Shown here: positions 50,384 to 60,080 of the stretch, piece by piece
Layout: each line of letters opens with the position of its first letter
Numbering within the stretch: position 1 is the first letter of the stretch
Assembly: GCA_002897615.1 (NCBI GenBank)
Contig: BDTX01000005.1
Location: 62,001 to 126,000 of the forward strand
Source of the DNA: a bacterium BMS3Bbin14
Lineage (GTDB): Bacteria > Desulfobacterota > Desulfobulbia > Desulfobulbales > Desulfobulbaceae
Direction: 5' to 3'
Length of the DNA stretch: 64,000 nt
Notes under the pieces: generated by a model
What the model was told of the DNA's origin: nothing
Database searches by the model: none
The model's input: the letters and a program-made list of their open reading frames with translations, nothing else
Translations under genes and position numbers: made by a program

Positions 50384-53300
50384 TTACTTCCTCAAACGTT
50401 CTCTGATTTGCATATAGGTACCGTAGATCACCGGCACCACCAGCAGGCAGAGAACGGTTGTGGTGACCATGCCGCCGACCATGGGGGCGGCAATCCGTTT
50501 CATGACCTGGGAGCCGGTACCGCTGCCGTACAGAATCGGCAAAAGGCCGGCAATGATCGCCGTGGCGGTCATGGCAATGGGCCGAACCCGCTCCGAGGTG
50601 CCCCTGAACACAGCCTCCATGATCTGCCGGTCCGTTAGTTTTGCTGCCGGCGTGTTCTTTCGCGTGTGCTGGATCTCCTGGTCTATAAAGGTCATCACCA
50701 GGACCCCGATTTCCGCGGCCACGCCGGCCAGGGCGATAAAACCGACCGCAATGGCCACCGACATGTTATAGCCGGAAAAGTAGATCAGCCAGATGCCGCC
50801 CACCAAGGCAAAGGGGATGGAGAGCATGACGATAACCGGTTCCGCCAGATTCTGGAAGTTAAAGTATAGAAGCAGAAAAATAAGCACCAGGGTGAATGGC
50901 ACCACGATCTCCAGCCGTTTCTGGGCCCGTTCCATGAACTCGAACTGGCCCGACCAGGTCAGGGTGTAGCCCGGCGGCAGCTTGAGCTGGCTGTTCATCA
51001 CCTTTTTAGCCCGCTGGACAAAACCACCGATATCCGAGCTGGAGATGTCGACATAGACCCAGGCATTGGGACGGGCGTTTTCACTCTTGATGACCGGGGC
51101 GCCCCTGGTCAACTTGATGTCGGCCACCATGGACAGCGGCACCTGGGCGCCGCCGGGGGTCGGCACCAGGACCCGGCCTATTTTGTTCGGGGAGTCACGG
51201 AAGTCGCGGGGATATCGGACATTGATCGGATAACGCTCACGTCCTTCGATGGTTTCCGAGACATTCATGCCGCCCACTGCCGACATGATAACATCCTCGA
51301 CCGCCCCCACCGTCAGGCCGTAACGGGCGGCCGCCCGCCGGTTGACGCGGATGTCCAGGAAATAGCCGCCGACCGCGCGGTCGGCGTAGGCGGAAACCGT
51401 GTCCGGCATGGTTTTCATGATATTCTCAATATTCTTGGCCACCTTGCCCAGTACCTTCAGGTTCGGCCCGCTCACCTTGATGCCGACGGGCGTCTTGATA
51501 CCGGTGGACAGCATATCGATCCGGGTCTTAATGGGCATGGTCCAGGTGTTGGCCAGCCCGGGAATGTGCAGGTCTTTGTCCATCTCCTGCATCAATTCCC
51601 TGGTGGTCTTTTTCGGGTTCGGCCACTCTGACCGCGGTTTCAGGCGTACGGTAGTTTCGAGCATGGACAGCGGCGCCGGATCGGTGGCGGTCTCGGCCCG
51701 GCCCGCCTTGCCGAACACCGATTGCACTTCGGGAAACGTTTTCAATATCTTGTCGGTCTGCTGCAGAATCTCCTTGGCCTTGGTGATGGATACCCCCGGA
51801 AAAATAGAGGGCATGTAGAGAATATCGCCCTCATCCAGGGGCGGCATGAACTCCGAGCCTGTTTTTGACAGCGGATACCAGGTAGCCGCGACCAGAACGA
51901 CGGCGCTGATTATTACCAACCAGCGTAATTTGATAAACGACCGCAAAAGGGGGGCATGCACGGCCAGGAGCAGCCGGTTAACGGGGTTTCTGGCCTCGGA
52001 GATGATTTTGCCCCGAATAAAAAAGCCCATGAGGACGGGCACCAGGGTCACGGACAGCAGGGCCGCCGCGGCCATGGAATAGGTTTTGGTGAAGGCCAGC
52101 GGTGAAAACAGCCGGCCCTCCTGGGCCTGCAGGGTAAAGATGGGCAAAAAGGAGAGGGCAATAACCAATAGAGAAAAGAAGAGGGCCGGGCCGACTTCCT
52201 TGGCGGATATGGCCATCAGCCGCCAGCGGGCCTGGGAGTCGATTTTCTCCCCCCGTTCACCGGCCAGTTCGAGATGTTTATGGGCATTCTCGATCATGAC
52301 GATGGCCCCATCCACCATGGCGCCGATGGCAATGGCAATACCGCCCAGAGACATGATATTGGCATTGATCCCCTGCAACTTCATGACGGTAAAGGCCAGG
52401 AGAATACCGATGGGCAGCGTGGTGATGGCAACCAGGGCCGAACGAAAATGGAGCAGGAAAATCACGCAGATAAGGGAGACAACAATGAACTCCTCAATGA
52501 GCTTGCTCCTGAGATTCTCAATGGCCCGTTCAATAAGGTCGCCCCGATCATAAACCGGCACGATTTCCACTCCCTTGGGCAGACCTCTCTTCAGTTCGGT
52601 CAGTTTTTTGCGCACCGCCTCGATGGTTTTCAGGGCGTTTTCGCCATAACGCATGATTATGACCCCGCCGGCGACCTCACCCTGGCCATTCAGCTCGGCC
52701 ACGCCCCGCCGCAGTTCCGGCCCGAGATGAATGTTGGCCACGTCTCCGAGGCGGACGGGGGTTCCCTTGCCGTCGGTCCCCAGGGGAATTTCCCGCAAAT
52801 CGGCAATGGACTTGATATAACCCAGGCCGCGCACCATATATTCGGTTTCGGCCATCTCGATAAGCCGGCCGCCCACATCGCCGTTGGAACGTTTGATGGC
52901 CTTTATTACCTTTTGCAGGGGAATTTTATAGGCCGCCAGTTTGTCCGGATTCACTTCCACCTGGTACTGCTTGACGTAACCACCGATGGAAGCGACCTCG
53001 GCCACCCCGCTCACGGTCTGCAGGGGATAACGAAGGTACCAGTCCTGGATGGAACGGAGCTGGGCGAGATCATGCCTGCCGGTACGGTCGACCAGGGCAT
53101 ATTCGTATATCCAGCCGACGCCGGTGGCATCCGGGCCCAGGGTCGGGGTTATCCCAGGCGGCAGGCGGGAAGATACGGAGTTGAGGGCTTCGAGCACCCG
53201 GGACCGGGCCCAGTAAATATCGGTTCCGTCCTTAAAAATAATATAGACAAAGGAGATCCCGAAAAAGGAGTAGCCGCGCACGACCTTGGCTTTAGGCACA

Positions 53301-53524
53301 GCCAGCATGGCCGTGGTCAGGGGATAGGTGACCTGGTCTTCCACGACCTGGGGGGCCTGACCGGCATACTTGGTGAGAACAATAACCTGGACATCGGAGA
53401 GATCAGGAATGGCGTCAAGGGGGATGTTTTTCAGCGCCCAGAGTCCGATGGCGATAATGATCGCGGTCCCGATTAACACCATACCGCGGTTCCCTATGGA
53501 AAAATCAATTATTTTTCTAATCAT
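50384..53524 (-). CDS. cusA: HME-RND efflux pump, CusA-like
   Basis: 1046 residues with 12 membrane segments in two halves. Features: IRKIIDFSIGNRGMVLIGTA at the N-terminus, a proton-relay region GAMVDGAIVMIENAHKH, and IDMLSTGIKTPVGIKVSG with the metal-site methionines characteristic of the Cus (Cu/Ag) branch rather than the Czc branch. It exports monovalent copper or silver across the cell envelope with CusB and CusC, encoded directly upstream on the same strand in the order cusC-cusB-cusA. Confidence 0.93.
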   Translation of the reverse strand: MIRKIIDFSIGNRGMVLIGTAIIIAIGLWALKNIPLDAIPDLSDVQVIVLTKYAGQAPQVVEDQVTYPLTTAMLAVPKAKVVRGYSFFGISFVYIIFKDGTDIYWARSRVLEALNSVSSRLPPGITPTLGPDATGVGWIYEYALVDRTGRHDLAQLRSIQDWYLRYPLQTVSGVAEVASIGGYVKQYQVEVNPDKLAAYKIPLQKVIKAIKRSNGDVGGRLIEMAETEYMVRGLGYIKSIADLREIPLGTDGKGTPVRLGDVANIHLGPELRRGVAELNGQGEVAGGVIIMRYGENALKTIEAVRKKLTELKRGLPKGVEIVPVYDRGDLIERAIENLRSKLIEEFIVVSLICVIFLLHFRSALVAITTLPIGILLAFTVMKLQGINANIMSLGGIAIAIGAMVDGAIVMIENAHKHLELAGERGEKIDSQARWRLMAISAKEVGPALFFSLLVIALSFLPIFTLQAQEGRLFSPLAFTKTYSMAAAALLSVTLVPVLMGFFIRGKIISEARNPVNRLLLAVHAPLLRSFIKLRWLVIISAVVLVAATWYPLSKTGSEFMPPLDEGDILYMPSIFPGVSITKAKEILQQTDKILKTFPEVQSVFGKAGRAETATDPAPLSMLETTVRLKPRSEWPNPKKTTRELMQEMDKDLHIPGLANTWTMPIKTRIDMLSTGIKTPVGIKVSGPNLKVLGKVAKNIENIMKTMPDTVSAYADRAVGGYFLDIRVNRRAAARYGLTVGAVEDVIMSAVGGMNVSETIEGRERYPINVRYPRDFRDSPNKIGRVLVPTPGGAQVPLSMVADIKLTRGAPVIKSENARPNAWVYVDISSSDIGGFVQRAKKVMNSQLKLPPGYTLTWSGQFEFMERAQKRLEIVVPFTLVLIFLLLYFNFQNLAEPVIVMLSIPFALVGGIWLIYFSGYNMSVAIAVGFIALAGVAAEIGVLVMTFIDQEIQHTRKNTPAAKLTDRQIMEAVFRGTSERVRPIAMTATAIIAGLLPILYGSGTGSQVMKRIAAPMVGGMVTTTVLCLLVVPVIYGTYMQIRERLRK

Positions 53525-53600
53525 ATCCTTCTCGTCGTCAGAAAACTATGGCCGAGGCTATGGCAGCTTTTCGCTTGTATCATGAATAGTTACTTTGTTT

Positions 53601-55145
53601 TTACTTACTGGAAGGAGGCATGTCTTTCATACCTTTCATGCCTTTCATGCCCGGCATGTCCTTCATACCTTTCATGCCCGGCATGTCTTTCATACCTTTC
53701 ATGCCCGGCATGTCTTTCATACCTTTCATGCCCGGCATGTCCTTCATACCTTTCATGCCCGGCATGTCCTTCATACCTTTCATGCCCGGCATGTCCTTCA
53801 TACCTTTCATGTTCATCTTGCCGGAATTCTGGCCCGTCTTTTTTACCTGGCCGTTTGCCTGGCCGCGAACTTCAAGCATCTTGGCGGTAGCCTCGTTCAG
53901 GCTGGATTCGGAGTCAATGAGAAACTGGGCCGAGGTGACAACCATTTCATGCGGCCGGAGGCCCTTGATAATTTCCGTGTATCCGCCTGATTCAAGCCCC
54001 GTTACGACCTTCCTCGGTTCAAAAAATCCCGCGCCCTTAACAATAAAGACCCGGTTGTAGATGCCGGACCGCACAATCGCTTCCGAGGGGACGCTCAGGA
54101 CATGTAGGCGTCGGCCACCCAGGATGGTCACGTTGGCAAACATACCGGGCTTAAGCATAAAATTTTTATTGGCAAAGACCATGCGGGCCCGGACCGTGTG
54201 GCTGTTGCCGTCTTCGTAAGGGTAGACGTAGTCGATGGTGCCCCGGAAGACGGAGCCGGGCCGCGAGGCGATCCGCATCTCCGCCTTGTCGCCGACCCGG
54301 ACCCAGGGCAGATCGTTTTCATAGATATCGGCATCGACCCACACCGTGGACAGGTCGGCGATTTTATACAGTTCCGTGCCCGGAGTCAGGTAACGGCCCG
54401 GCTCCACGCCGACATGGATCACGGTGCCCTTGAAGGGGGAGGTGATGGGCAGATTCCGTTTCACTTTGCCGGTCTGCTCCAGCCGGCGGATAACCGGCTG
54501 CGGAATATCAAAAAGCTCAAGACGCTTACGGGTGGCGGCGACCAGCATCCTGGCATCCCGGCGCACCTCTGCCATGGAACTCTTCTCAAGAACCCGGGCA
54601 TTGCTCAGAGCCAGCAGGTATTCTTCTTCGGTGGAGACCAGCCCGGGCGAATAAATGGTCAGCAGCGGCTGACCTTTTTTGACCTGTTCGCCGGTCTTGG
54701 CGACCAAGACCTTTACCGCCCAGCCCTTGAACTTGGCATGGACCACGGCCAGGTTTTCCGCGTTAAAGTCCACCCTGCCCGGCGCCCGGACATCGTGACT
54801 CATGGTGCGCTCCATGGCCATGCCGGTCCGAACCCCGATGTCCTGCACCATGACCGGATTAATCCTCACCGTTCCCGGGGGGCCGGCGGCAGATGCGGCA
54901 TCGGCATAAACCGGGACATAGTCCATGCCCATTTCATCCTTGGCCGGTACCGGCGAGGTGATGGCCGGATTCATGGGGTTGCGGTAAAAAAGAGGCTTTT
55001 TCTTTTTGCCGGCCGTTTTTCCCGTCTCGGCGGCGTTGGCCGGGGTCGTCAGATAAGGGAAACGAGCACCGGCGATCACCAGTCCTCCAGCCGTACCCGC
55101 GACCAGTACCAGCATCGTGAACACTGAGGTGATTTTATTTTTCAT
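53601..55145 (-). CDS. cusB: CusB-like periplasmic adaptor with Met-rich repetitive tail
   Basis: 514 residues. An N-terminal membrane anchor/signal (VFTMLVLVAGTAGGLVIAGA) is followed by a metal-binding segment YRNPMNPAITSPVPAKDEMG with conserved Met, as in CusB. Lipoyl/barrel domains follow (VHAKFKGWAVKVLVAKTGEQ; GTVIHVGVEPGRYLTPG; VWVDADIYENDLPWVRVGDK). The last 75 residues are an unusual tail of 9-residue repeats (MKGMKDMPG, six copies plus a partial), giving more than 25 Met. It overlaps cusC by 11 bases. The tail probably binds Cu(I)/Ag(I) and may replace the missing CusF chaperone. Confidence 0.92.
   Translation of the reverse strand: MKNKITSVFTMLVLVAGTAGGLVIAGARFPYLTTPANAAETGKTAGKKKKPLFYRNPMNPAITSPVPAKDEMGMDYVPVYADAASAAGPPGTVRINPVMVQDIGVRTGMAMERTMSHDVRAPGRVDFNAENLAVVHAKFKGWAVKVLVAKTGEQVKKGQPLLTIYSPGLVSTEEEYLLALSNARVLEKSSMAEVRRDARMLVAATRKRLELFDIPQPVIRRLEQTGKVKRNLPITSPFKGTVIHVGVEPGRYLTPGTELYKIADLSTVWVDADIYENDLPWVRVGDKAEMRIASRPGSVFRGTIDYVYPYEDGNSHTVRARMVFANKNFMLKPGMFANVTILGGRRLHVLSVPSEAIVRSGIYNRVFIVKGAGFFEPRKVVTGLESGGYTEIIKGLRPHEMVVTSAQFLIDSESSLNEATAKMLEVRGQANGQVKKTGQNSGKMNMKGMKDMPGMKGMKDMPGMKGMKDMPGMKGMKDMPGMKGMKDMPGMKGMKDMPGMKGMKGMKDMPPSSK
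53623..53811 (-). repeat. 27-bp tandem repeat encoding the CusB Met-rich tail
   Basis: About seven units of ATACCTTTCATGCCCGGC plus ATGTCCTTC (plus-strand reading), in phase with the cusB frame. Unit-to-unit differences are mostly C/T at one third-codon position (TCC/TCT), so copy number is likely to vary by slippage without breaking the frame. Confidence 0.9.
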
Positions 55146-56499
55146 TTTTTTTCTCCCCGGCTCCGGCTACAGGGCCGCCGGTGGCGGCTTCAAGTGCCGC
55201 CAGGGCCTTGAAACCGCGGGACAGCATGCGCCAGTAGGTTATTTTATAGTTGTAGAGTGCCAGTTGGGCTCGCACCACATTCAAAAAATCCACTTTGTTC
55301 ACCTGGTATCCTTTGAGCATGGCCGTTGCGGTCTGCTCGGCCTGCGGAATAATGGAGTTCTCGTAAAATCGGCTCTGCTGTCTGGCACTGTCGTACTCGC
55401 TCAGCTCCCGTGAGACTTCTGCCTGAACTCTGTCCTCCATTGCCCGGAGCTTGTGGGACAGGGACAGGGCCTCGCTGGTCTTTTGGGCCACGGCCTTATC
55501 CTGTTTGCTGTTACTCCAGACCGGCAGATTCATGCTGAGCTTGAACGAGACAAAATCAGCCCGCCTCCTGCCATCCGGCATGTCCTGCCGAAAACCGTAG
55601 GCGGCGCCGGCGGTAAAATCCGGGTAATAATCCTTATCGGCCAGTTTAATCCGTTCCCGGGCCGCATCCCGCTGTTTCTGCAGAGACTGCAGGACCGGCC
55701 GGGACTGTACGGCCCTGGCCTGCAGAGTCCGTTCAGACGACAAGACCGGCAGGTTAGTGCTCGCCGGGCGGGGCAGATCAAAACAGCGTAATGATGCCGG
55801 CAATTCCAGAAGGGCGCGCAAATCAGCTTTTTTCTTGTCCAGGCGATTGACCAGGGCCATCTCACGATCCATGAGTTTCGATAATTCCAACTGGGCAAGC
55901 AGGACGTCCTGCTGCAATCCCTTGCCGACTTCATACTTGGTCCGGGTCGAGGCAACCGTACTTCGCAACAGTTCCTGATTGCTCCGGACGATATCAAGAG
56001 CCTGCTGCAGATAAAAAACATCCCACCAGACTATCTTGACATTGCTTTGCAGCCGCAGTCTCGCTTCCTTCACCTGTTGTCCCGCCGCTTCGGCTTCGAG
56101 ATCAGCGGTCTTTTCACGTAACTCCAGTTTGCCGGGAAAGGGGAGGCGCTGCGTCAGGCCCACCTGGATCTGGGTCATATTTTCCTGGTCCAGCGACAAG
56201 GTATCCGTGGGCAGGTTGAGGACGGCCAGGCCGAGGACCGGGTCTGGCAGTGATCCCCGTTGCGAGGGGATAGCGGACATGGCCTCGTATCGGGCCTGAA
56301 TGGCCGCCAGGCCGGGGTTGTTGTGCATGGCTATGGTCACGGCCTTTTCCAATGATAATGCCTGGCAGACAGGCTCTGGCGCCGACCGCGCCTGGACAAG
56401 AGCGGCCGGCAGCAGGGAGAAAAAAACAGTGCCCGCGGCAATAACCAGCAAGGCGGTCAGGCTGCGTGGTTTTTTCGAATCAGTTCTTGCTGTTTTCAT
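55135..56499 (-). CDS. cusC: TolC-like outer-membrane efflux protein, CusC-like
   Basis: 454 residues with a signal peptide (LLVIAAGTVFFSLLPAALVQA). The OEP repeats have alternating long helices (LSLEKAVTIAMHNNPGLAAI; LTQRLPFPGKLELREKTADL; VAQKTSEALSLSHKLRAMED; LKGYQVNKVDFLNVVRAQLA), typical of metal-RND outer-membrane factors. First gene of the cus operon. The region upstream on the minus strand (56528-56850) is AT-rich and probably holds the promoter, but I could not fix it. Confidence 0.9.
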   Translation of the reverse strand: MKTARTDSKKPRSLTALLVIAAGTVFFSLLPAALVQARSAPEPVCQALSLEKAVTIAMHNNPGLAAIQARYEAMSAIPSQRGSLPDPVLGLAVLNLPTDTLSLDQENMTQIQVGLTQRLPFPGKLELREKTADLEAEAAGQQVKEARLRLQSNVKIVWWDVFYLQQALDIVRSNQELLRSTVASTRTKYEVGKGLQQDVLLAQLELSKLMDREMALVNRLDKKKADLRALLELPASLRCFDLPRPASTNLPVLSSERTLQARAVQSRPVLQSLQKQRDAARERIKLADKDYYPDFTAGAAYGFRQDMPDGRRRADFVSFKLSMNLPVWSNSKQDKAVAQKTSEALSLSHKLRAMEDRVQAEVSRELSEYDSARQQSRFYENSIIPQAEQTATAMLKGYQVNKVDFLNVVRAQLALYNYKITYWRMLSRGFKALAALEAATGGPVAGAGEKKNEK

Positions 56500-56655
56500 G
56501 GTCAGGCGTCCCGGATCAAGAGGGTGACAAAAAAATAAATCACAACTCCAATTGTATGATATTACAGCGGCGAGATAGTATGCGGGAGAGCCGCAGTTCC
56601 TGTTGCTATTAACCTCTATCGTTATTTATGGAAACATTTTTATTTAGTATGATAA

Positions 56656-56677
56656 AACCTGGTCTTAGGACCAGGTT
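56656..56677. terminator. Perfect small hairpin upstream of the cus operon
   Basis: AACCTGGTC, loop TTAG, GACCAGGTT. It could be an operator dyad or a terminator; nothing else recognisable lies in 56528-56850 apart from A/T-rich runs. Confidence 0.4.
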
Positions 56678-56850
56678 AGAGTCATTTGGCTCTGTCGATA
56701 GGTGGTAACTATTTGTTCATTTTCTATTTGTTAGTTTTCTTTGCTTGCTCTGAAAAAAAATGAAAAAAAAAGGGCACAGTTACAGATTACCGTGAAAAGA
56801 CCCGTCGGCCGTGGGGGAAAAAATGCGTTGGTGTGTATCGAATTGCTCTT

Positions 56851-57058
56851 TCCGTAATGGCTTGAGGTAATGCTTCATGCAAAAGTGGAGCTTATTGCAT
56901 TATTGCCGAATAAACTATATGGTCTTCAGCGCGCCGCCCTGCGGGGCGCCCGGGAACGATGCAGATGCAAGGCGGCAACGATATTGATTATCCTGGTGTG
57001 ATATCAACTGGTTGCCGACACAACAGACGCGTCGTTCCCGAACGCTCACGGATTCAGG
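56851..57058 (+). repeat. MITE-like repeat with its central 90 bp inverted
   Basis: The outer parts are in plus orientation (CCGTAATGGCTTGAGG at the left; GAACGCTCACGGATTCAGG at the right). The centre, 56951-57040, reads GCAGATGCAAGGCGGCAACG and TTATCCTGGTGTGATATC, which is the reverse complement of the same blocks in other plus copies. The inverted segment is bounded by CGGGAACG and CGTTCCCG. Confidence 0.85.
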
Positions 57059-57178
57059 TCTTTTTCAGGATAGGTTGTCGATGTTTGAAAAGCAAATGCT
57101 GTTGCAAATTTTAAAAATACGTCTTATTTTAACAAAATTGTCTGAAAAAATAAATCGTTATTCTATTTTACAAAAGAT

Positions 57179-58435
57179 ATGGCACTCATTGTTCAAAAAT
57201 TCGGCGGGACATCGGTCGGCAGCACTGAAAAGATAAAGGCCGTCGCCGAGCGGGTACTGGCCGGCCATAGACAGGGGCACCAGATGGTTGTTGTCTTGTC
57301 GGCCATGTCCGGAGAGACCAATCGGCTGGTGGCGCTGGCCGGGGATATACAAAAAATTCCAAGTCTCCGCGAAATGGATATGCTCCTGGCTACCGGCGAG
57401 CAGGTCACCATCGCCCTGTTTGCCATGGCGGCCAAGGAGGCGGGAGGCGACGCGATTTCCATGCTGGCCGACCAGGTCCGCATTCATACGGACGCAATGC
57501 ATACCAACGCCAGGATTGAAAACATCGATACCCACCTGATTCGCAAACACCTGGAAAGCGGCAGGGTTGTTGCCGTTGCCGGGTTTCAGGGAGTGGCGGA
57601 TGACGGCGATATCACCACCCTGGGCCGCGGCGGTTCGGATACCACCGCTGTTGCCCTGGCCGCCGCACTTCAGGCCGATGTCTGTGAGATATTTACCGAT
57701 GTTGAAGGGATCTACACCGCTGATCCCGGCATCTGCAAGAATGCCAGTAAAATCGACCGCATTTCCTACGACGAGATGCTGGAACTGGCCAGCCTGGGGG
57801 CCAAGGTGCTGGATATCCGCTCGGTCGGACTGGCCAAGCGCTACGGAGTGCCGGTGCACGTCCGTTCGACATTTTCCGAAAATGAAGGCACATGGGTTGT
57901 CGGGGAGGGAAAAATTATGGAATCCATGCTGGTTTCCGGTGTAACATATAGTAAGAACGTGGCCAGGATAACCATCAACAAGGTCCCTGATCAGCCCGGG
58001 GTTGCGGCCAAGATCTTTTTGCCGATTTCCGATGCCGGGATTATCGTGGACATGATTATTCAAAATACCCGGGCCGGTTCCCTGACCGATATGACCTTTA
58101 CCGTCATGCGCACCGATTACCAGCGGGCCATGAAACTGTTGCGGAAGATCGCCGGGGAAATCAATGCCGCGTCGGTGACCGGCGCCGAAGACATCGCCAA
58201 GATTTCCGTCGTCGGCGTGGGCATGCGCAATCATTCGGGCATTGCCTCGACCATGTTTCAGATCATGGCCAAGGAAGGTATCAATATCATGATGATATCG
58301 ACTTCCGAGATCAAGGTCTCCTGCGTCATTGAGGAAAAATACACCGAATTGGCAGTCCGCGCCCTGCACGATGCCTTTGCCCTGGATAAAGGAAATAGAC
58401 CCCAGGAAGAACAAGACCCGGTACCCGTATCATAA
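57179..58435 (+). CDS. lysC: Aspartate kinase
   Basis: 418 residues. VQKFGGTSVGSTEKIKAVAE at the N-terminus, LLATGEQVTIALFAMA, GFQGVADDGDITTLGRGGSD and EIFTDVEGIYTADP are aspartokinase motifs. The C-terminal half has two ACT domains (ITINKVPDQPGVAAKIFLPI; SVVGVGMRNHSGIASTMFQI) that give feedback control by lysine/threonine. It phosphorylates aspartate at the start of Lys/Met/Thr synthesis. The Shine-Dalgarno is poor (AAAAGAT), and the upstream region ends in a MITE-like repeat. cimA follows after 49 bases. Confidence 0.95.
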   Translation: MALIVQKFGGTSVGSTEKIKAVAERVLAGHRQGHQMVVVLSAMSGETNRLVALAGDIQKIPSLREMDMLLATGEQVTIALFAMAAKEAGGDAISMLADQVRIHTDAMHTNARIENIDTHLIRKHLESGRVVAVAGFQGVADDGDITTLGRGGSDTTAVALAAALQADVCEIFTDVEGIYTADPGICKNASKIDRISYDEMLELASLGAKVLDIRSVGLAKRYGVPVHVRSTFSENEGTWVVGEGKIMESMLVSGVTYSKNVARITINKVPDQPGVAAKIFLPISDAGIIVDMIIQNTRAGSLTDMTFTVMRTDYQRAMKLLRKIAGEINAASVTGAEDIAKISVVGVGMRNHSGIASTMFQIMAKEGINIMMISTSEIKVSCVIEEKYTELAVRALHDAFALDKGNRPQEEQDPVPVS

Positions 58436-58484
58436 CGGCGATATCTACCGGGGGGGCGGGCCCTGCCGTATGCGAGGAAAATGC

Positions 58485-60080
58485 ATGACTATAGAAATCT
58501 ACGACACCACCCTGCGTGACGGGACCCAGGCGGAAAACTTCAACCTCTCGGTAGAGGACAAAATCAAGATAACCCGGCGGTTCGACAAGCTGGGCATCGA
58601 TTTTATTGAAGGCGGCTGGCCCGGCTCCAATCCCCTGGCGGTTGAATATTTCAGGCGGATGAAGGCGGTCGACCTGGGCCACGCCAGATTGACCGCCTTT
58701 GGCTCGACCCGTCATTTCAAAAATCCCCCTGACCGGGACCCCAATCTCCAGGCCCTGCTCGACGCGGAGACGCCGGCTATCACCATTTTCGGCAAGAGCT
58801 GGGATGTTCATGTTCATGACGCCCTGCGCATAGAGCTTGATGATAATCTGCAGATTATCGAGGATTCCCTGGCCTACCTGCGTCAGCATGTGGAGGTCCT
58901 GCTCTATGATGCCGAACATTTTTTTGACGGGTTCAAGAACAACCGTGACTATGCCCTGGCCACTCTTGGCCGGGCCGTGGCCGGCGGAGCCGAGACCATC
59001 GTCCTCTGCGACACCAACGGCGGCACGCTGCCGCATGAAATCCAACCGATCATCGAGCAGGTCCAACGGTTTCTCAAGGAACTGAACAGCGGGGTCAAAC
59101 TCGGCATTCACTCTCACAATGATTCGGAAACGGCCGTGGCCAACTCGCTCCTGGCCGTCGCCATCGGGGTCACCCAGGTCCAGGGCACGTTTAACGGCTA
59201 CGGGGAGCGGTGCGGCAACGCCAACCTGACCTCCGTTATTCCCGCCCTGATTTTCAAGATGGGGCTTTCCTGCAATGTCGCTCCTCAGATCGACCAGTTG
59301 TATGAGACCTCACGGCTGGTCAACGAACTGGCCAACCTGCCTCACAACCGTTACCAGCCCTATGTCGGGGAATCGGCCTTCGCGCACAAGGGCGGCATCC
59401 ACATCAGCGCGGTGCAGCGTAACCCGCTGACCTATGAACATATTGAGCCCGAGAAAGTGGGGAATTCCCGGCGGATCCTGGTTTCAGACCAGTCGGGCCG
59501 CTCCAATATCCTCCTCAAGGCGCAGCGCTACGGCCTGCGGCTCGACGCAGACGACCCGGTCATGGCAACGATAATCAAGGACCTCAAGGACCTCGAGAAC
59601 CGGGGCTATCAGTACGAAGCGGCCGAGGCAAGCTTTGAGCTGCTGATGCGCCGGGCCATGGGCCTGGACAAAGATTTTTTTACCCTGGCCGGGTTCCGGG
59701 TCATGAACAACAAGTACCGGCTGGACATGCCGTCCCTCACCGAGGCGACCATCCGTCTCCGCGTGGGTGACGACGAGGTTCATACCGCCTCCATGGGCGA
59801 CGGTCCGGTCAATGCCCTTGACCGGGCGCTGCGGAAAGCACTGACCCGTTTTTATCCCGCCTTGAAAGAGATCGAGCTCGTTGACTACAAGGTGCGGGTG
59901 CTTTCCGGCGAGCGCGGCACCGGCGCCAAGGTCCGGGTCCTGATCGAGAGCCGGGACCGGAATTGCAGTTGGGGCACGGTCGGCGTTTCCCTGAACATTA
60001 TCGAGGCCAGCTGGCAGGCCCTGGTTGACAGCATCAACTATAAACTCATGAAGGACGAGAGGGCAAAAGGGGCATCATGA
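58485..60080 (+). CDS. cimA: (R)-citramalate synthase
   Basis: 531 residues from the ATG at 58485 with GAGGAAAA upstream; codons back to 58329 overlap lysC and are not used. IEIYDTTLRDGTQAENFNLS opens the protein. DFIEGGWPGSNPLAVEYF, VLCDTNGGTLPHEIQPII, GIHSHNDSETAVANSLLAV and GTFNGYGERCGNANL follow, and the C-terminal LeuA dimer-like regulatory domain closes it. The GGWPGSNP motif separates CimA from 2-isopropylmalate synthase. It condenses acetyl-CoA with pyruvate, giving isoleucine precursors directly from Wood-Ljungdahl acetyl-CoA. Confidence 0.92.
   Translation: MTIEIYDTTLRDGTQAENFNLSVEDKIKITRRFDKLGIDFIEGGWPGSNPLAVEYFRRMKAVDLGHARLTAFGSTRHFKNPPDRDPNLQALLDAETPAITIFGKSWDVHVHDALRIELDDNLQIIEDSLAYLRQHVEVLLYDAEHFFDGFKNNRDYALATLGRAVAGGAETIVLCDTNGGTLPHEIQPIIEQVQRFLKELNSGVKLGIHSHNDSETAVANSLLAVAIGVTQVQGTFNGYGERCGNANLTSVIPALIFKMGLSCNVAPQIDQLYETSRLVNELANLPHNRYQPYVGESAFAHKGGIHISAVQRNPLTYEHIEPEKVGNSRRILVSDQSGRSNILLKAQRYGLRLDADDPVMATIIKDLKDLENRGYQYEAAEASFELLMRRAMGLDKDFFTLAGFRVMNNKYRLDMPSLTEATIRLRVGDDEVHTASMGDGPVNALDRALRKALTRFYPALKEIELVDYKVRVLSGERGTGAKVRVLIESRDRNCSWGTVGVSLNIIEASWQALVDSINYKLMKDERAKGAS

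Noticed and set aside
53623-53811. CRISPR array
   Set aside because: The units are contiguous 27-mers without spacers and in phase with the cusB reading frame.
53582-54060. Cys/Pro or Phe/Met-rich repetitive ORFs on the plus strand
   Set aside because: They are other-frame readings of the 27-bp tandem array inside cusB on the minus strand.
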